Shown here: in pieces, positions 1 through 9,290 of the stretch
Layout of the letters: each line of letters starts with the position of its first letter
How positions within the stretch are numbered: the first letter of the stretch is position 1
Source of the DNA: Phormidium pseudopriestleyi FRX01
GTDB taxonomy: Bacteria; Cyanobacteriota; Cyanobacteriia; Cyanobacteriales; Laspinemataceae
Assembly (NCBI RefSeq): GCF_017313335.1
Contig: NZ_JAFLQW010000426.1
Span: 1-44,245, forward strand
Length of the DNA: 44,245 nt
Direction of reading: 5' to 3'
Made by a program: the position numbers and the translations under genes
Notes under the pieces: model-generated
Seen by the model: only the letters and a program-made list of their open reading frames with translations
What the model was told of the DNA's origin: nothing
Databases searched by the model: none

Positions 1-2
1 AG

Positions 3-2006
3 GCGAACCCAATTACAAACCGGATTATTGGGGAAATCTTATCGATTAGCAGCGATCGCCAGCGTCTGGAATATATGCAACAAAACTATTGGCAGTTAGA
101 GGCATTTCTCTCTCTCATCACTCAATACTTTCCCCAGGATGCCCCTGCGAAACAAGCGGGGTTGGATTTGGTGTTGCGGCGCAAGGGGTTGGCGACGGAG
201 GCGGGGTTATTGATGAGAACCCTGATTCTATCCGGACGGTACTCTCACCTCAAATCTGAATTGGAGAAACTCGGACAATTAATTCAGCAAGTGGGTGCTT
301 TTACGTTGAAAGTACCGTCACAACCCGCACAATACTCCGCTTATCAGCAACAATTGGCCCGGTTTAAGCAAGAACAAGAGGATGTGGAACGATCGCTGAG
401 TCGTCAAATTCCCGAAATGAATCTGCAATCTCAATTAGATTCTGCCAGTCGTGAGGCGATCGCTCAATGCCTGCCGGAAGGTGCAACTCTGGTGGAGTTT
501 GTGCGGGTGAAGGTCTGTAATTTCCATGCAGTGAGAGCGAATGGAGATAAACTATGGTTTCCGGCGCGGTATCTGGCGTTTGTGTTGTCCTCCGGGGAGT
601 CTGATTCGGTGGAAATGATTGATTTAGGGGAGGCGGAGGAAATCGATCGCCTCTGTCGGATATTCCGTCAGTCGGTTTCGGGAGAGGAACAGTCTAACTC
701 GGATCGGGATATTGCTTTGCCCACCTCGAAGGCCAAAACCCCCGTGGAGGAAGCACCTAGCCCGGTCCTCCCCCTCATCTACACCACCCCGGAAGGGCAG
801 GATTTGTATCAAAAACTGATTGCCCCCCTGAAACCCTATCTGCAACCTCACCAAACCCTATATATTGCTCCCGATGGGGAGTTGAACACCCTACCGTTTG
901 GGATTTTATCCGAGAATGGTTCAGCATATTTGATGGCAGAATATGCGTTGCGGTATGTGAATGTGGGACGGGATTTGCTGCGCTTCCAGGTCCAGATTCC
1001 GGTGCAATATACAGAATCTTTGGTCATTGCCAATCCGGATTATAATTTACAGGGGGATGATGTGGCGAGTCCCCCTGGCAATGATGAAGTGCGATCGCTC
1101 TCTCGGGAGTTGGGACGCGGTTCGGGGGACGCATTCGAACCGTTGCCAGGGACGCAAATTGAGGGCAGTCGCATTGCCAAATTGTTGGGGGTTCCTGTAT
1201 ATACCCAGGCGCAAGCGGTGAAGTCGTTGCTGTCTCGATGCCACTCCCCGGAAATTGTCCATATTGCCACCCACGGCTATTTTCTACCCATTGACCAAAC
1301 TCCCCCGGATGTCAGGGGTTTTGGGGGTTTGCCGACCATTGAGATGGTGGGAGTCGAATCCGATGGAATGGCGATGCAACAGGGGAGACGCTTACATTTA
1401 CAGGGATTACAGGACCCGATGAGGCGATCGGGGTTGGCGTTTGCTGGGGCGAATACGGTGTTGCAAGAACGGTTGTTGCCGGGAGATGCGGAGGATGGGT
1501 TGTTGACGGCACAAAATACCGTTAAGGTGGATTTGACGGGGACGCGGTTGGTGGTGATGTCTGCTTGTGATACGGCGTTGGGAGATCAGTCCATTGGCGA
1601 GGGGGTACTGGGTTTACGGCGATCGTTCATTCTGGCGGGTGCAGAAACGGTGGTGATGAGTCTGTGGAAGGTTCCCGATGTGCCAACGGCGATTTTAATG
1701 GAACGATTTTATCACAATTTGTTCGAGACGGATTTGGGTCGCACTGTGGCATTGGAGGAGGCACAAGAGTATCTCAAAACTATCCAAGTTTCACAATTGC
1801 GGCAGGAGTGGTTAACTCCGGAGGCGATCGAGCAAGTTGAACAAGTGAGTTATGACAGTGCACAAGAGTTACAGGAATTAACCACAAAACCGGATGATTT
1901 TATGCCCTTTACAGGAACAAAATATTGGGCGGCATTTGTTTGTATTGGGAATCCGAGTCCCTTTCCTAAATCCACATCCCTTTCCCTACCTCTGAACCCA
2001 ATTTAA
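3..2006 (+). CDS. CHAT-domain (caspase-like) protein, 5'-truncated by the window edge
   Basis: The reading frame is open from base 3, so the ATG at 75 is internal and the gene begins outside the window. The first part (to about base 600) is helical and matches the stretch that normally joins TPR repeats to the CHAT domain in large cyanobacterial proteins, including the LDLVLRRKG segment. The CHAT peptidase-like domain occupies about 780-1960. The expected catalytic dyad is visible: His in IATHGYF (codon 1272) and Cys in VVMSACDTALG (codon 1566), followed by LRRSFILAGAETVVMSLW. CHAT proteins are caspase-like proteases, some acting as effectors gated by TPR or other sensors; here the sensor would lie upstream and cannot be seen. 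No cyclase-type or membrane segment is visible. The family is certain; substrate and role are unknown. Confidence 0.88.
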   Translation, partial: ANPITNRIIGEILSISSDRQRLEYMQQNYWQLEAFLSLITQYFPQDAPAKQAGLDLVLRRKGLATEAGLLMRTLILSGRYSHLKSELEKLGQLIQQVGAFTLKVPSQPAQYSAYQQQLARFKQEQEDVERSLSRQIPEMNLQSQLDSASREAIAQCLPEGATLVEFVRVKVCNFHAVRANGDKLWFPARYLAFVLSSGESDSVEMIDLGEAEEIDRLCRIFRQSVSGEEQSNSDRDIALPTSKAKTPVEEAPSPVLPLIYTTPEGQDLYQKLIAPLKPYLQPHQTLYIAPDGELNTLPFGILSENGSAYLMAEYALRYVNVGRDLLRFQVQIPVQYTESLVIANPDYNLQGDDVASPPGNDEVRSLSRELGRGSGDAFEPLPGTQIEGSRIAKLLGVPVYTQAQAVKSLLSRCHSPEIVHIATHGYFLPIDQTPPDVRGFGGLPTIEMVGVESDGMAMQQGRRLHLQGLQDPMRRSGLAFAGANTVLQERLLPGDAEDGLLTAQNTVKVDLTGTRLVVMSACDTALGDQSIGEGVLGLRRSFILAGAETVVMSLWKVPDVPTAILMERFYHNLFETDLGRTVALEEAQEYLKTIQVSQLRQEWLTPEAIEQVEQVSYDSAQELQELTTKPDDFMPFTGTKYWAAFVCIGNPSPFPKSTSLSLPLNPI

Positions 2007-2194
2007 GTGGGATGTTTGTACGGTTTGTGTCCCGAATCCCGTTGTTTTTCCTGTAGAATCCTCCACCTCGAATCCGTGAGGAAGGGTCGGTTCAGAATAA
2101 TGCTACACTCAGAGATTAATCACTGGGAGCAAAATGTGGCAAACTCAGGAGAACCGATTGGCATTCAAGTCTCTAAACCGGATGGCAAACACCC

Positions 2195-3535
2195 ATGCAG
2201 CACGACTTTCTTGAAAACAACCCGGTAGCGTCCCTGCTGACCAAGGTGTTCAAGTCCCCCCTCTCTCGCGATGCCTCCCACAATGCTGAATATGAGGCAT
2301 GGCGGGACCGTTTCATGCGGAAGCGTCTGGATGTGGGATTGTGGATTGGATTGATGGCTTTTTTGAGTTCCAGTCTGCTGCAAGTGAGCAATTGGTTCTT
2401 CCGTCCAGAGGAATTTCAGGCGGCATGGTTGCGATCGCAGGTGAGCATCGAACTCAGTTTACTGTTATGCCTCTTACTTCAGCATAGCAAATTAGGTCGC
2501 CGCTATCCCAGTTTAGTCTTTCTTGCCTTTTATTGGTCGGTGACGATTGTTTCCCAAGTTCAGGGTACTTTGTCCGGAGTTGCTAAACCGGATATCTTAG
2601 TTTGGACAATTATGTTTTTTGGTCAAGCAACATTTACTCCGGTGCGTTGGTATCTCCATCTGATGGCTCAATTAGGAGTATTTTTGTACTATCTGGGGGT
2701 GAATTCTGCATTCGGCGTAACCTTAAGTACCCCAAGCAATTGGTTGACCCCTTCCGTGATTATCTTGTATTTTTTCTGGGTTTGTTTTATTGGTACGTTG
2801 TCAGTTTATTTATATGAACAATTACAAAAGGCTGAATTTAAAGCCCGGTGGGATTTAGAGGATGCTTATGCTCAACTAGAGGAAGAACAAAAACTATCAG
2901 AGAGTTTATTACTGAATGTTTTACCCCACTCGATCGCCACTCGGTTGAAACAAAATCCCAAAAATTTGGCGGATAGTTATACCAATGTTTCAGTTTTGTT
3001 TGCGGATATTGTCGGGTTTACGGAACTTTCTTCCCATATTTCTCCTTGGGAGTTAGTGGAATTGCTCAATCAAATTTTTTCAGCTTTTGATGCCTTGGCG
3101 GAGTTGCATCAGTTGGAGAAGATTAAAACCATTGGTGATGCCTATATGGTAGTTTCTGGACTGCCAGAACCTCGGGATGATCATGCTCAAGCGATCGCAA
3201 ATATGGCCTTGGATATGCAGCGGGCGATCGCCACTTTTAATGACAAAACTGGGCAGAATTTTCGCATCCGCATTGGCATCGCCACGGGTCCGGTGATTGC
3301 CGGGGTAATTGGCATTAAAAAATTTATTTATGATTTGTGGGGAGATACGGTTAATCTGGCCTCTCGCATGGAATCTCATGGGATTCCCGGGGCGATTCAA
3401 GTGACTCGGGAAACCTATCTCTTCCTGAAAGATGAGTATTTGTTTCAGGAACGGGGGAAGGTTTTTATTAAGGGCAAAGGAGAAATGACGACCTATTTAT
3501 TGATGGAGAAAAACCGTAACCCTTCCCATTCTTAG
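2195..3535 (+). CDS. Membrane-anchored class III adenylate cyclase (CyaG-like)
   Basis: 446 aa. Residues about 46-205 form roughly six hydrophobic segments. A short signalling helix (205-245) follows, then a class III cyclase catalytic domain (about 262-440). Metal-binding aspartates are D271 (LFADIVGF) and D315 (KTIGDAY). Purine-selecting residues are K309 (EKIKTIGD) and D380 (YDLWGD), the combination expected for ATP rather than GTP. Transition-state residues N387 and R391 (NLASRM) are present, so a homodimer should be active and make cAMP. The layout of membrane domain, linker and cyclase resembles cyanobacterial CyaG, but orthology cannot be settled by eye. The ATG at 2195 has no convincing Shine-Dalgarno sequence. 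The gene is convergent with the sensor kinase, with 32 bases between the stops. Confidence 0.9.
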   Translation: MQHDFLENNPVASLLTKVFKSPLSRDASHNAEYEAWRDRFMRKRLDVGLWIGLMAFLSSSLLQVSNWFFRPEEFQAAWLRSQVSIELSLLLCLLLQHSKLGRRYPSLVFLAFYWSVTIVSQVQGTLSGVAKPDILVWTIMFFGQATFTPVRWYLHLMAQLGVFLYYLGVNSAFGVTLSTPSNWLTPSVIILYFFWVCFIGTLSVYLYEQLQKAEFKARWDLEDAYAQLEEEQKLSESLLLNVLPHSIATRLKQNPKNLADSYTNVSVLFADIVGFTELSSHISPWELVELLNQIFSAFDALAELHQLEKIKTIGDAYMVVSGLPEPRDDHAQAIANMALDMQRAIATFNDKTGQNFRIRIGIATGPVIAGVIGIKKFIYDLWGDTVNLASRMESHGIPGAIQVTRETYLFLKDEYLFQERGKVFIKGKGEMTTYLLMEKNRNPSHS

Positions 3536-3567
3536 TTATTCCAGAGTTGGGGGATTTATCCCAATTA

Positions 3568-6500
3568 TTAAGTCTTCCAAAGTTGTCCTACGACTTCTAT
3601 CAAATGTCTGGGGTCAATGGGTTTGGGAATATGCATCTGAAATCCGGCAGCGAGGGCGAGAATGCGGTCTTCGGTGCGAGTATAAGCGGTGAGGGCGGCA
3701 GCGGGAATGTTTCCGCCTTGTTCTGGGGGTAAGGTGCGGATTTGGCGAATTAAGGTATAGCCATCTTCTCCAGGCATTCCAATATCACTCAGGAGAATGT
3801 GAGGTTGCATTTCTTGGAGGAGGGCGATCGCCTCAGCGGTAGAAGCAGCGGCAAATACCTTGACACCATACTGTTCTAAGGCGGCGATTAAAAACTCCCG
3901 AGTGTCGAATTCATCATCCACAACCAAGATTTTTAACCCCGAGAGTTCCGAGGTTGACCGATCGCACTCAATGGATGAAGACTCAAAACAGGGGTCGGCG
4001 ATCGCATCGTTGGTATCTTGTAAGCAGAGAAATTGCACCACAAAGGTGGAACCCTTTCCAAGTCCGGGACTATCGGCAAAAATATGGCCGCCATGCAGTT
4101 CGACGAGGTTACGAACGATCGCCAACCCGAGTCCTAATCCCCCATGCGATCGCGTGGTTTTACTATCCGCCTGCCGGAACCGTTCAAACATATAAGGCAA
4201 AAATTCCGGTTCAATGCCGATTCCCGTATCAATAATCCGGATTTGTATCCAGTTTTCCACCCGTTCTAGGCAAATCTCCACTCCTCCGCCTTCTGGGGTG
4301 AATTTTACCGCATTTGACAGCAGATTCCAGACCACTTGTTGGAGGCGATCGCCATCTCCCGACACCAATCCCACTCCTGAATCCAGGGTCGTAATCAGCT
4401 TGATTTTTTTAATCTCTGCCGTAGGACGCACCGTATTGATGGCCGCTTCAAGTGGGGAGATTAATTGCAATGGACGCAGGTAGAGGCGAATTTTGCCGCG
4501 AATGATGCGCGAAATATCCAGGAGGTCTTCGATTAACTGGGTTTGTATTTCGGCATTACGTTCGATAGATTCGAGGGCCTGAGCCATTTTTTCCGGGTTG
4601 AGTTTGCGGCGACGCAGCAGCCGAGACCAGCCTAAAATCGCATTCAAGGGCGATCGCAACTCGTGAGATACAATCGCCAAAAATTCATCTTTCATGCGAC
4701 TGGCGGCTTCTGCCTGCTTGCGGGCTTCCTGTTCGCGCAGGAGCAACTCCTCGCGCTGGCGTTCGGCTAACTTGCGATCGCTAATATCATAGAACATCAC
4801 CACCCCCGCGACAATTCGTCCTGCTAAATTTTTCACGGGTTTAGCACTCAGGCACAAAATCTGAGAGTGACCATTAGTGAGAGGAATTTCGATTTCTTCA
4901 TCAATCACCGTCTCATCCAAGGCGATCGCCCGAGACAGGGGAAATTCTTGCAGTTGATAGGGTCGTCCATCGGGATGCAGTCCTTGGAACAGGCGATAAT
5001 CTTCTAGGTTATGTTCTTCGGCGATCGTCTCATTCCAAATCGCTTGTGCTTGCTTGTTACTCAGTAGAACTTTCCCGGAAGGCGCTTCAGCAACGATCGC
5101 ACCGGCAGGCATTTGTTGCAGGACTGCTTTTAACAGTTGTTGCTCAAATTCTAGTTGTTTGAGGAGGCGATCGCGTTCTTCCTCGGCCTTTTTCCGTTCG
5201 GTGATATCCAGCAGTACGCCCCCCATCCGAACTGCGGTCCCCTGATCATCATAAAAACCTCGACCTTTAGCTGCAATCCAACGTACCGATTTTTCCGTTC
5301 GGATAATCCGATACTCGATGTCATAATCCGCCTGATCGGTAATCGCACGTTGTACGGCCCGATCCACCCGGTCCCGGTCCTCGGGATGCACGCATTCAAT
5401 AAACCGAGCATATTGAATCACCGTCGCGGGTAGGTCCAGTCCAAATATGTCAAAAAATCGCCGGGATACAGAAATTTCTTCCGTGTCTAAATCGTAATCC
5501 CACAAGCCTAATTTTGCAGATTCCAAAGCGAGTCGTAGTCGTTCCTGGTTGCGATCGGATGTGGCCCGAGCGATTTTATATTCCGTGATATCACGACTGA
5601 GAGACAGGACCGATTCTACGGCACCATCTCGATCAAATTCCGGAACTAAGCGAGACTGATAAGATCGAGTTACCCCTTTGACATCAGTTAAGTCACATTC
5701 GATTTCCCCTTCCTCTCCTGTGGCAAAGACTTGGGCGATCGCCCCTTGGCACTCTGCCGACTGGGTTCCGGGAAAGGCGAGTTCCGAGTTACTGGTGCTG
5801 AGAAACTCTTCTGGCGATCGCCCAGTGACTCTATATATAGCTTGGTTGACATACAAAGGACGCATTTTGCGGTCAAATCGGGCAATGATATCCGGTGAAT
5901 TTTCCGCCAATGCTGTAAATTCTCGTTCCCGTCGGTAGAGTTCATCTTCCACTTGTTTGCGTTCAGTGATATCGCACCAAGTTGCCATAAATCCATCTCT
6001 AAATGCCACGCTTCGGATATCAAATGCTTTGGTGACTCCCGTTGTTGTCGTGAGATTTTCGTCCACAAAGGTAAAGGAATTTTTGACCAAGGGTTGTCTG
6101 GTTTCAACGACTTGGCAATATTCGTCGAAAAGTCCGGTGGTTCGGTGTCCAGGAAATAAATCGCACAGTCTTTTTCCTTCTTGTTCTTCCCGAGTCAATC
6201 CATTGTTGGCACAGGTTGCGGCATTCACATATTCAATACAAAAGTCTATAATTTTTCCCGATTCATCCCGGACTGACGTATAGATTCCAAAACAATCCAG
6301 CAAGTTTTCCACCGAAGTCCGGAAGAGTTCTTCGCGTTTTTGTAATTCGGTTTCGGCTTTTTTGCGATCGCTGATATCAATGGTTGTCCCAATCACGCGC
6401 ACCGCTTTCCCCGATTCATCCCGCAGAATCCCCCCGCGATCGCATACATTCAAATATCTACCATCTTGGTGCCGAATGCGATATTCTATATCAAACCGAT

Positions 6501-7476
6501 TGTCATGTTCTAACGCCTTATTCATAGCAATCCAGGCCGGTTCCCGGTCCTCGGGATGCATCAAAGAAAGCCACCAGTCCGCATCTTGTCCCTCAGAAGC
6601 TAAGGGATAGCCTAAGAGTTGGCTGATGCTTTCACTCAGAACCACCTGCTGAGTCTCCAAATGCCAGTAATAAATTACACAATTGACCGCATTTGAAGCC
6701 CGTTGATACCGCTCATTAGCCTGTACAAACTCCTGTTCTATCTGCTTGCGTTCAGTGATATCTTCAACAATTCCGGCAACTCGATACACCTCTGCTGTGC
6801 GATGTTTGCGAATTGGAAACGTCCGCGATCGCACCCAGCGAACAGTTCCGTCCGGATGAATCATGCGATATTCTTGATGATATTCCCCGCTTGAGTAGTT
6901 GGCTAAAGCCGTTGTGACGCGATCGCGGTCCTCGGGATGTATTCCCTCCAAAAACGAGGACGGTTCCTGATACAAACTCTCTAGCGATCGCCCCCACATA
7001 TTTTCATATTGAGGACTGACATAAAAAATTTCGGTTTTCTCCGGGTCACTCATCCAAATCAGGCAATCCGTATTTTCAGCAATTTGTCGGAATTCTTCCT
7101 GAGTATTTTCTAACCCATGAGCAGACAATTCGGCATTTTTTCGGGCGGTATAAAGTGCCGCAATTAGCCAACTAATTGCTCCTCCTTCTATCAAAAATAT
7201 CCCCAAGGCTAAAATTTGCCCGGGACTATGTCCTCCGAAGGAATAAAACGGGAATAAAAAGAAATATTCACCGCAAGCTGCGGCTAAGATTGTAGCCAAT
7301 AATCCAGCCCGAAATCCTCCATACCAAGCACTCACTGCCACCGTAGCGCTAAACAACAAAAATGGGTTGTTTGTCATGAGTTCTGAAGAAATTAACCACT
7401 TCAGTATCAAAGACAAAACTACCGTTGCCACAGCAAAACTATAGCGCCGGATCGGAGAGCGTGATTGTTCCAACAT
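3568..7476 (-). CDS. DUF4118 / six-PAS hybrid sensor histidine kinase with receiver domain
   Basis: 1302 aa. An N-terminal four-helix membrane domain of the KdpD/DUF4118 type spans about 13-112. Six PAS/PAC units follow at about 125-245, 252-372, 378-508, 512-635, 643-762 and 780-902, most ending in a DITERK-like PAC terminus. HisKA starts near 925 with the phospho-acceptor H938 in SHELRSPL. The HATPase domain (about 1035-1145) has the N box LLSNAVKFTP and G boxes DTGIGI and GGLGLGLAI. A C-terminal receiver (about 1180-1298) has D1231 in LLSDIGMPG. All catalytic residues are present, so it should autophosphorylate and pass phosphate to its own receiver. No output regulator is adjacent. PAS3 is divergent (less clear PAC). 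The stimulus is unknown; PAS cofactors cannot be read from sequence. Confidence 0.94.
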   Translation of the reverse strand: MLEQSRSPIRRYSFAVATVVLSLILKWLISSELMTNNPFLLFSATVAVSAWYGGFRAGLLATILAAACGEYFFLFPFYSFGGHSPGQILALGIFLIEGGAISWLIAALYTARKNAELSAHGLENTQEEFRQIAENTDCLIWMSDPEKTEIFYVSPQYENMWGRSLESLYQEPSSFLEGIHPEDRDRVTTALANYSSGEYHQEYRMIHPDGTVRWVRSRTFPIRKHRTAEVYRVAGIVEDITERKQIEQEFVQANERYQRASNAVNCVIYYWHLETQQVVLSESISQLLGYPLASEGQDADWWLSLMHPEDREPAWIAMNKALEHDNRFDIEYRIRHQDGRYLNVCDRGGILRDESGKAVRVIGTTIDISDRKKAETELQKREELFRTSVENLLDCFGIYTSVRDESGKIIDFCIEYVNAATCANNGLTREEQEGKRLCDLFPGHRTTGLFDEYCQVVETRQPLVKNSFTFVDENLTTTTGVTKAFDIRSVAFRDGFMATWCDITERKQVEDELYRREREFTALAENSPDIIARFDRKMRPLYVNQAIYRVTGRSPEEFLSTSNSELAFPGTQSAECQGAIAQVFATGEEGEIECDLTDVKGVTRSYQSRLVPEFDRDGAVESVLSLSRDITEYKIARATSDRNQERLRLALESAKLGLWDYDLDTEEISVSRRFFDIFGLDLPATVIQYARFIECVHPEDRDRVDRAVQRAITDQADYDIEYRIIRTEKSVRWIAAKGRGFYDDQGTAVRMGGVLLDITERKKAEEERDRLLKQLEFEQQLLKAVLQQMPAGAIVAEAPSGKVLLSNKQAQAIWNETIAEEHNLEDYRLFQGLHPDGRPYQLQEFPLSRAIALDETVIDEEIEIPLTNGHSQILCLSAKPVKNLAGRIVAGVVMFYDISDRKLAERQREELLLREQEARKQAEAASRMKDEFLAIVSHELRSPLNAILGWSRLLRRRKLNPEKMAQALESIERNAEIQTQLIEDLLDISRIIRGKIRLYLRPLQLISPLEAAINTVRPTAEIKKIKLITTLDSGVGLVSGDGDRLQQVVWNLLSNAVKFTPEGGGVEICLERVENWIQIRIIDTGIGIEPEFLPYMFERFRQADSKTTRSHGGLGLGLAIVRNLVELHGGHIFADSPGLGKGSTFVVQFLCLQDTNDAIADPCFESSSIECDRSTSELSGLKILVVDDEFDTREFLIAALEQYGVKVFAAASTAEAIALLQEMQPHILLSDIGMPGEDGYTLIRQIRTLPPEQGGNIPAAALTAYTRTEDRILALAAGFQMHIPKPIDPRHLIEVVGQLWKT

Positions 7477-7772
7477 TGATTTCCTCGCTAAGGGGACACG
7501 AGTCTTTTGAATTAAGACCCCATTGCTTTAATTAGATGACTCTCTAAATATTTTACCGACTCGGAAAATCAAGAGAAATCCTGATATAACAGGCGTGACT
7601 GGGGTGAGTCCCCATCGCCACCTATTTTGGCAATTATAGCGGCTTTTACTCCCATCTAGGACTGATTCCGACTCAGAATTTCCCAGGCATGAACCGGGTG
7701 ATTACCACTGGGGTTCTGATCCGCTTCTCCTAACGGGGTCTCTCCCTAGCCTAGTCCCTCTCTTCTGTCGCC
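7477..7772. other. Intergenic spacer between the kinase and methyltransferase genes
   Basis: 296 bases between the start of the hybrid kinase and the stop of the methyltransferase. It should hold the kinase promoter. I see an A/T-rich patch around 7510-7580 but no clear sigma-70 pair, repeat or RNA. Short open frames in it look like chance. Confidence 0.4.
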
Positions 7773-8564
7773 TTAAATGGATTGACAAATCCCCCCAAAT
7801 ACTGCAAGTCCATAGTGCTTCCAAGGGATAGCTACGGTGGCAAAATCTGCCGATTTCAATAAGTCCACCTGTTCTAACACCGTCGCCAAGCAATCGGGAC
7901 CAGAGTATCCCTGGGGAACGGTTTTACCACATTTAGCTCGTACTTTTTCCAAGGTGATTCCCTGTGCCGTGACCCCCTCCTCTCTGACTGCCTGATAAAC
8001 GGCCTCTAATGCTGGAGTTTCCGATAGTACCGGGTCAGCATTCCAAAAACATCCCCCTGGGGACAGATTTTGACGCACCCATTTAAATAGTTTTAATTTG
8101 ACGGGATCACTCAGATGATGAATCGCTAACGAAGAGGCACAGACATCAAATCCCTGATGCGGTGCAATTCGCACATTTAAGGTCGCTAAATTTCCAAAAT
8201 CTGCCTCAATCCATCGCACCCGTTCCCCATAGCCTGCTGCTTCAATTTTATCTTGACAAGCACCCAACATTCGGGGGGAATAATCCACCGCCACTAACTC
8301 CGCATCGGGACAATGAGCCAACAGTTTCAGGCTGAGTTCTCCGGTTCCACAACCTAATTCTAAAATTCGTTGGCTGGTAACCGGAATGCAACGCAATAAC
8401 GCTGCTAACAATTCATCATAAATCGGTAAGAGTTGGCGAATGCCACTATCAAAATCAGCAGTATTCGCAAAAACTTCCCCGGGATAAATTTCCGGTCTAG
8501 GGTCAAGAGTTTCTAAACTAATCTCACTGGGGTTTTCTTCTGAAAGGGGAGTCTCAGAACTCAT
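7773..8564 (-). CDS. Class I SAM-dependent methyltransferase
   Basis: 263 aa from the chosen start. The frame is open to 8612, which would add 16 residues, but the ATG at 8564 (MSSETPLSEE) is preceded by a TAGGAA ribosome-binding site at good spacing and the upstream candidate has none. Motif I is intact (ILELGCGTGELSL), followed by the acidic post-I residue (VAVDYS) and a motif IV-like segment (GFDVCASSLAIHHL). The fold is that of the Methyltransf_11/25 small-molecule methyltransferases, and the C-terminal half carries two helical insertions. The substrate cannot be inferred from the neighbours, which are unrelated. It is oriented like the kinase gene downstream but separated by about 300 bases, so probably transcribed alone. 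Confidence 0.85.
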   Translation of the reverse strand: MSSETPLSEENPSEISLETLDPRPEIYPGEVFANTADFDSGIRQLLPIYDELLAALLRCIPVTSQRILELGCGTGELSLKLLAHCPDAELVAVDYSPRMLGACQDKIEAAGYGERVRWIEADFGNLATLNVRIAPHQGFDVCASSLAIHHLSDPVKLKLFKWVRQNLSPGGCFWNADPVLSETPALEAVYQAVREEGVTAQGITLEKVRAKCGKTVPQGYSGPDCLATVLEQVDLLKSADFATVAIPWKHYGLAVFGGICQSI

Positions 8565-8637
8565 TAAGGGTTTCCTACTTATAAAGTTAGATAATTCCCA
8601 CAATTTTATCATGATGTTGCCCCAGTTGTGGACAAAG

Positions 8638-8667
8638 CATTTTTAGAGGCGATCGCCTCTAAAAATG
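8638..8667. repeat. Perfect 30-bp palindrome centred on HIP1
   Basis: Every base from 8638 (CAT) pairs with its partner up to 8667 (ATG). The centre is GCGATCGC flanked by TTTTAGAG and CTCTAAAA. It lies about 75 bases upstream of the methyltransferase start. It could fold as a hairpin or be bound by a dimeric protein; the A/T arms also resemble a bidirectional terminator. Confidence 0.8.
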
Positions 8668-8747
8668 GGAGATTTGGGGAATTTAAGAAAGCGGTATCCT
8701 AACCGGAACTCCCGAGGACAAGGTACAGTAAAAGTGACACCGGACAA

Positions 8748-8876
8748 AAACCCAGTTTGTATTCCCCAGACTGTACCGATGCCCTAGAGTGAATCCGGGC
8801 GGGCGATCGCCTAGCTTCCCTCTGGGCTCCAGTGATTCTACGGAGTCGTTACAGTCTGGGGAAAACAACCGGGTTT
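8748..8876. repeat. MITE-like inverted-repeat element (129 bp)
   Basis: The two ends are imperfect inverted repeats of about 28 bases (8748-8775 and 8850-8876), including a perfect 14-base core, TTCCCCAGACTGTA at 8762-8775 against TACAGTCTGGGGAA at 8850-8863. The interior holds a HIP1 site and no ORF. The outermost AAACCC/GGGTTT resembles the repeat family seen at 41054-41402. Confidence 0.65.
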
Positions 8877-8881
8877 CTTGC

Positions 8882-8990
8882 TATAGCAATCCTTGCGTGC
8901 CGTTGTGGAATGCCCTCACCCCTTTCTCGTCGGCGGCCCAAAGGGGGAGAGGGGAGCTATATATGTCATAAATCATTTAGGATTGCTATA
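8882..8990. repeat. MITE-like element with TATAGCAATCCT termini (copy 1)
   Basis: The left end TATAGCAATCCT (8882-8893) is exactly inverted at the right end AGGATTGCTATA (8979-8990). The interior has GTTGTGGAA at 8902-8910 and a CCCCTTT/AAAGGGGG hairpin. A second copy with the same termini and the same internal GTTGTGGAA lies at 28353-28483, and a third terminus is at 44153. It has no coding capacity, so any movement would need a transposase supplied in trans. Confidence 0.7.
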
Positions 8991-9290
8991 TATAGAGCGT
9001 CTCAAATCATTCGGCCCCTAAAATTAATCCGTTGGATCATCTGGCGACTAACTACTTATCCCTCGCCAAATGCTTCCACTCCTTTGCTCTTTTATCCAAT
9101 TCCTACAAGACTCGCTAGATCTCGACTTGCTTTGCACCAGATCAGGGCCAGAAACTGGGTAACAGTCCCCTGGATTGAATCCGGTAGCGGCATCCTCTTC
9201 AGCCATCCCAAAACTAACCCGTTCCCACACCTTGCACCCAACTTGTGATACCCTAGAGCATAACATCTGGCCTGTCACTTTTGGATCATT

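Noticed and set aside
2007-2194. Short frame between the CHAT and cyclase genes
   Set aside because: Only 73 codons, overlapping the cyclase start, without homology or ribosome-binding site.
5688-6107. Other-frame ORFs inside the hybrid kinase
   Set aside because: Shadow frames of a confident gene; they share no features of real proteins.
8832-9248. 138-codon frame through the repeat island
   Set aside because: Composed of two MITE-like inverted repeats and low-complexity sequence; no recognisable protein domain.
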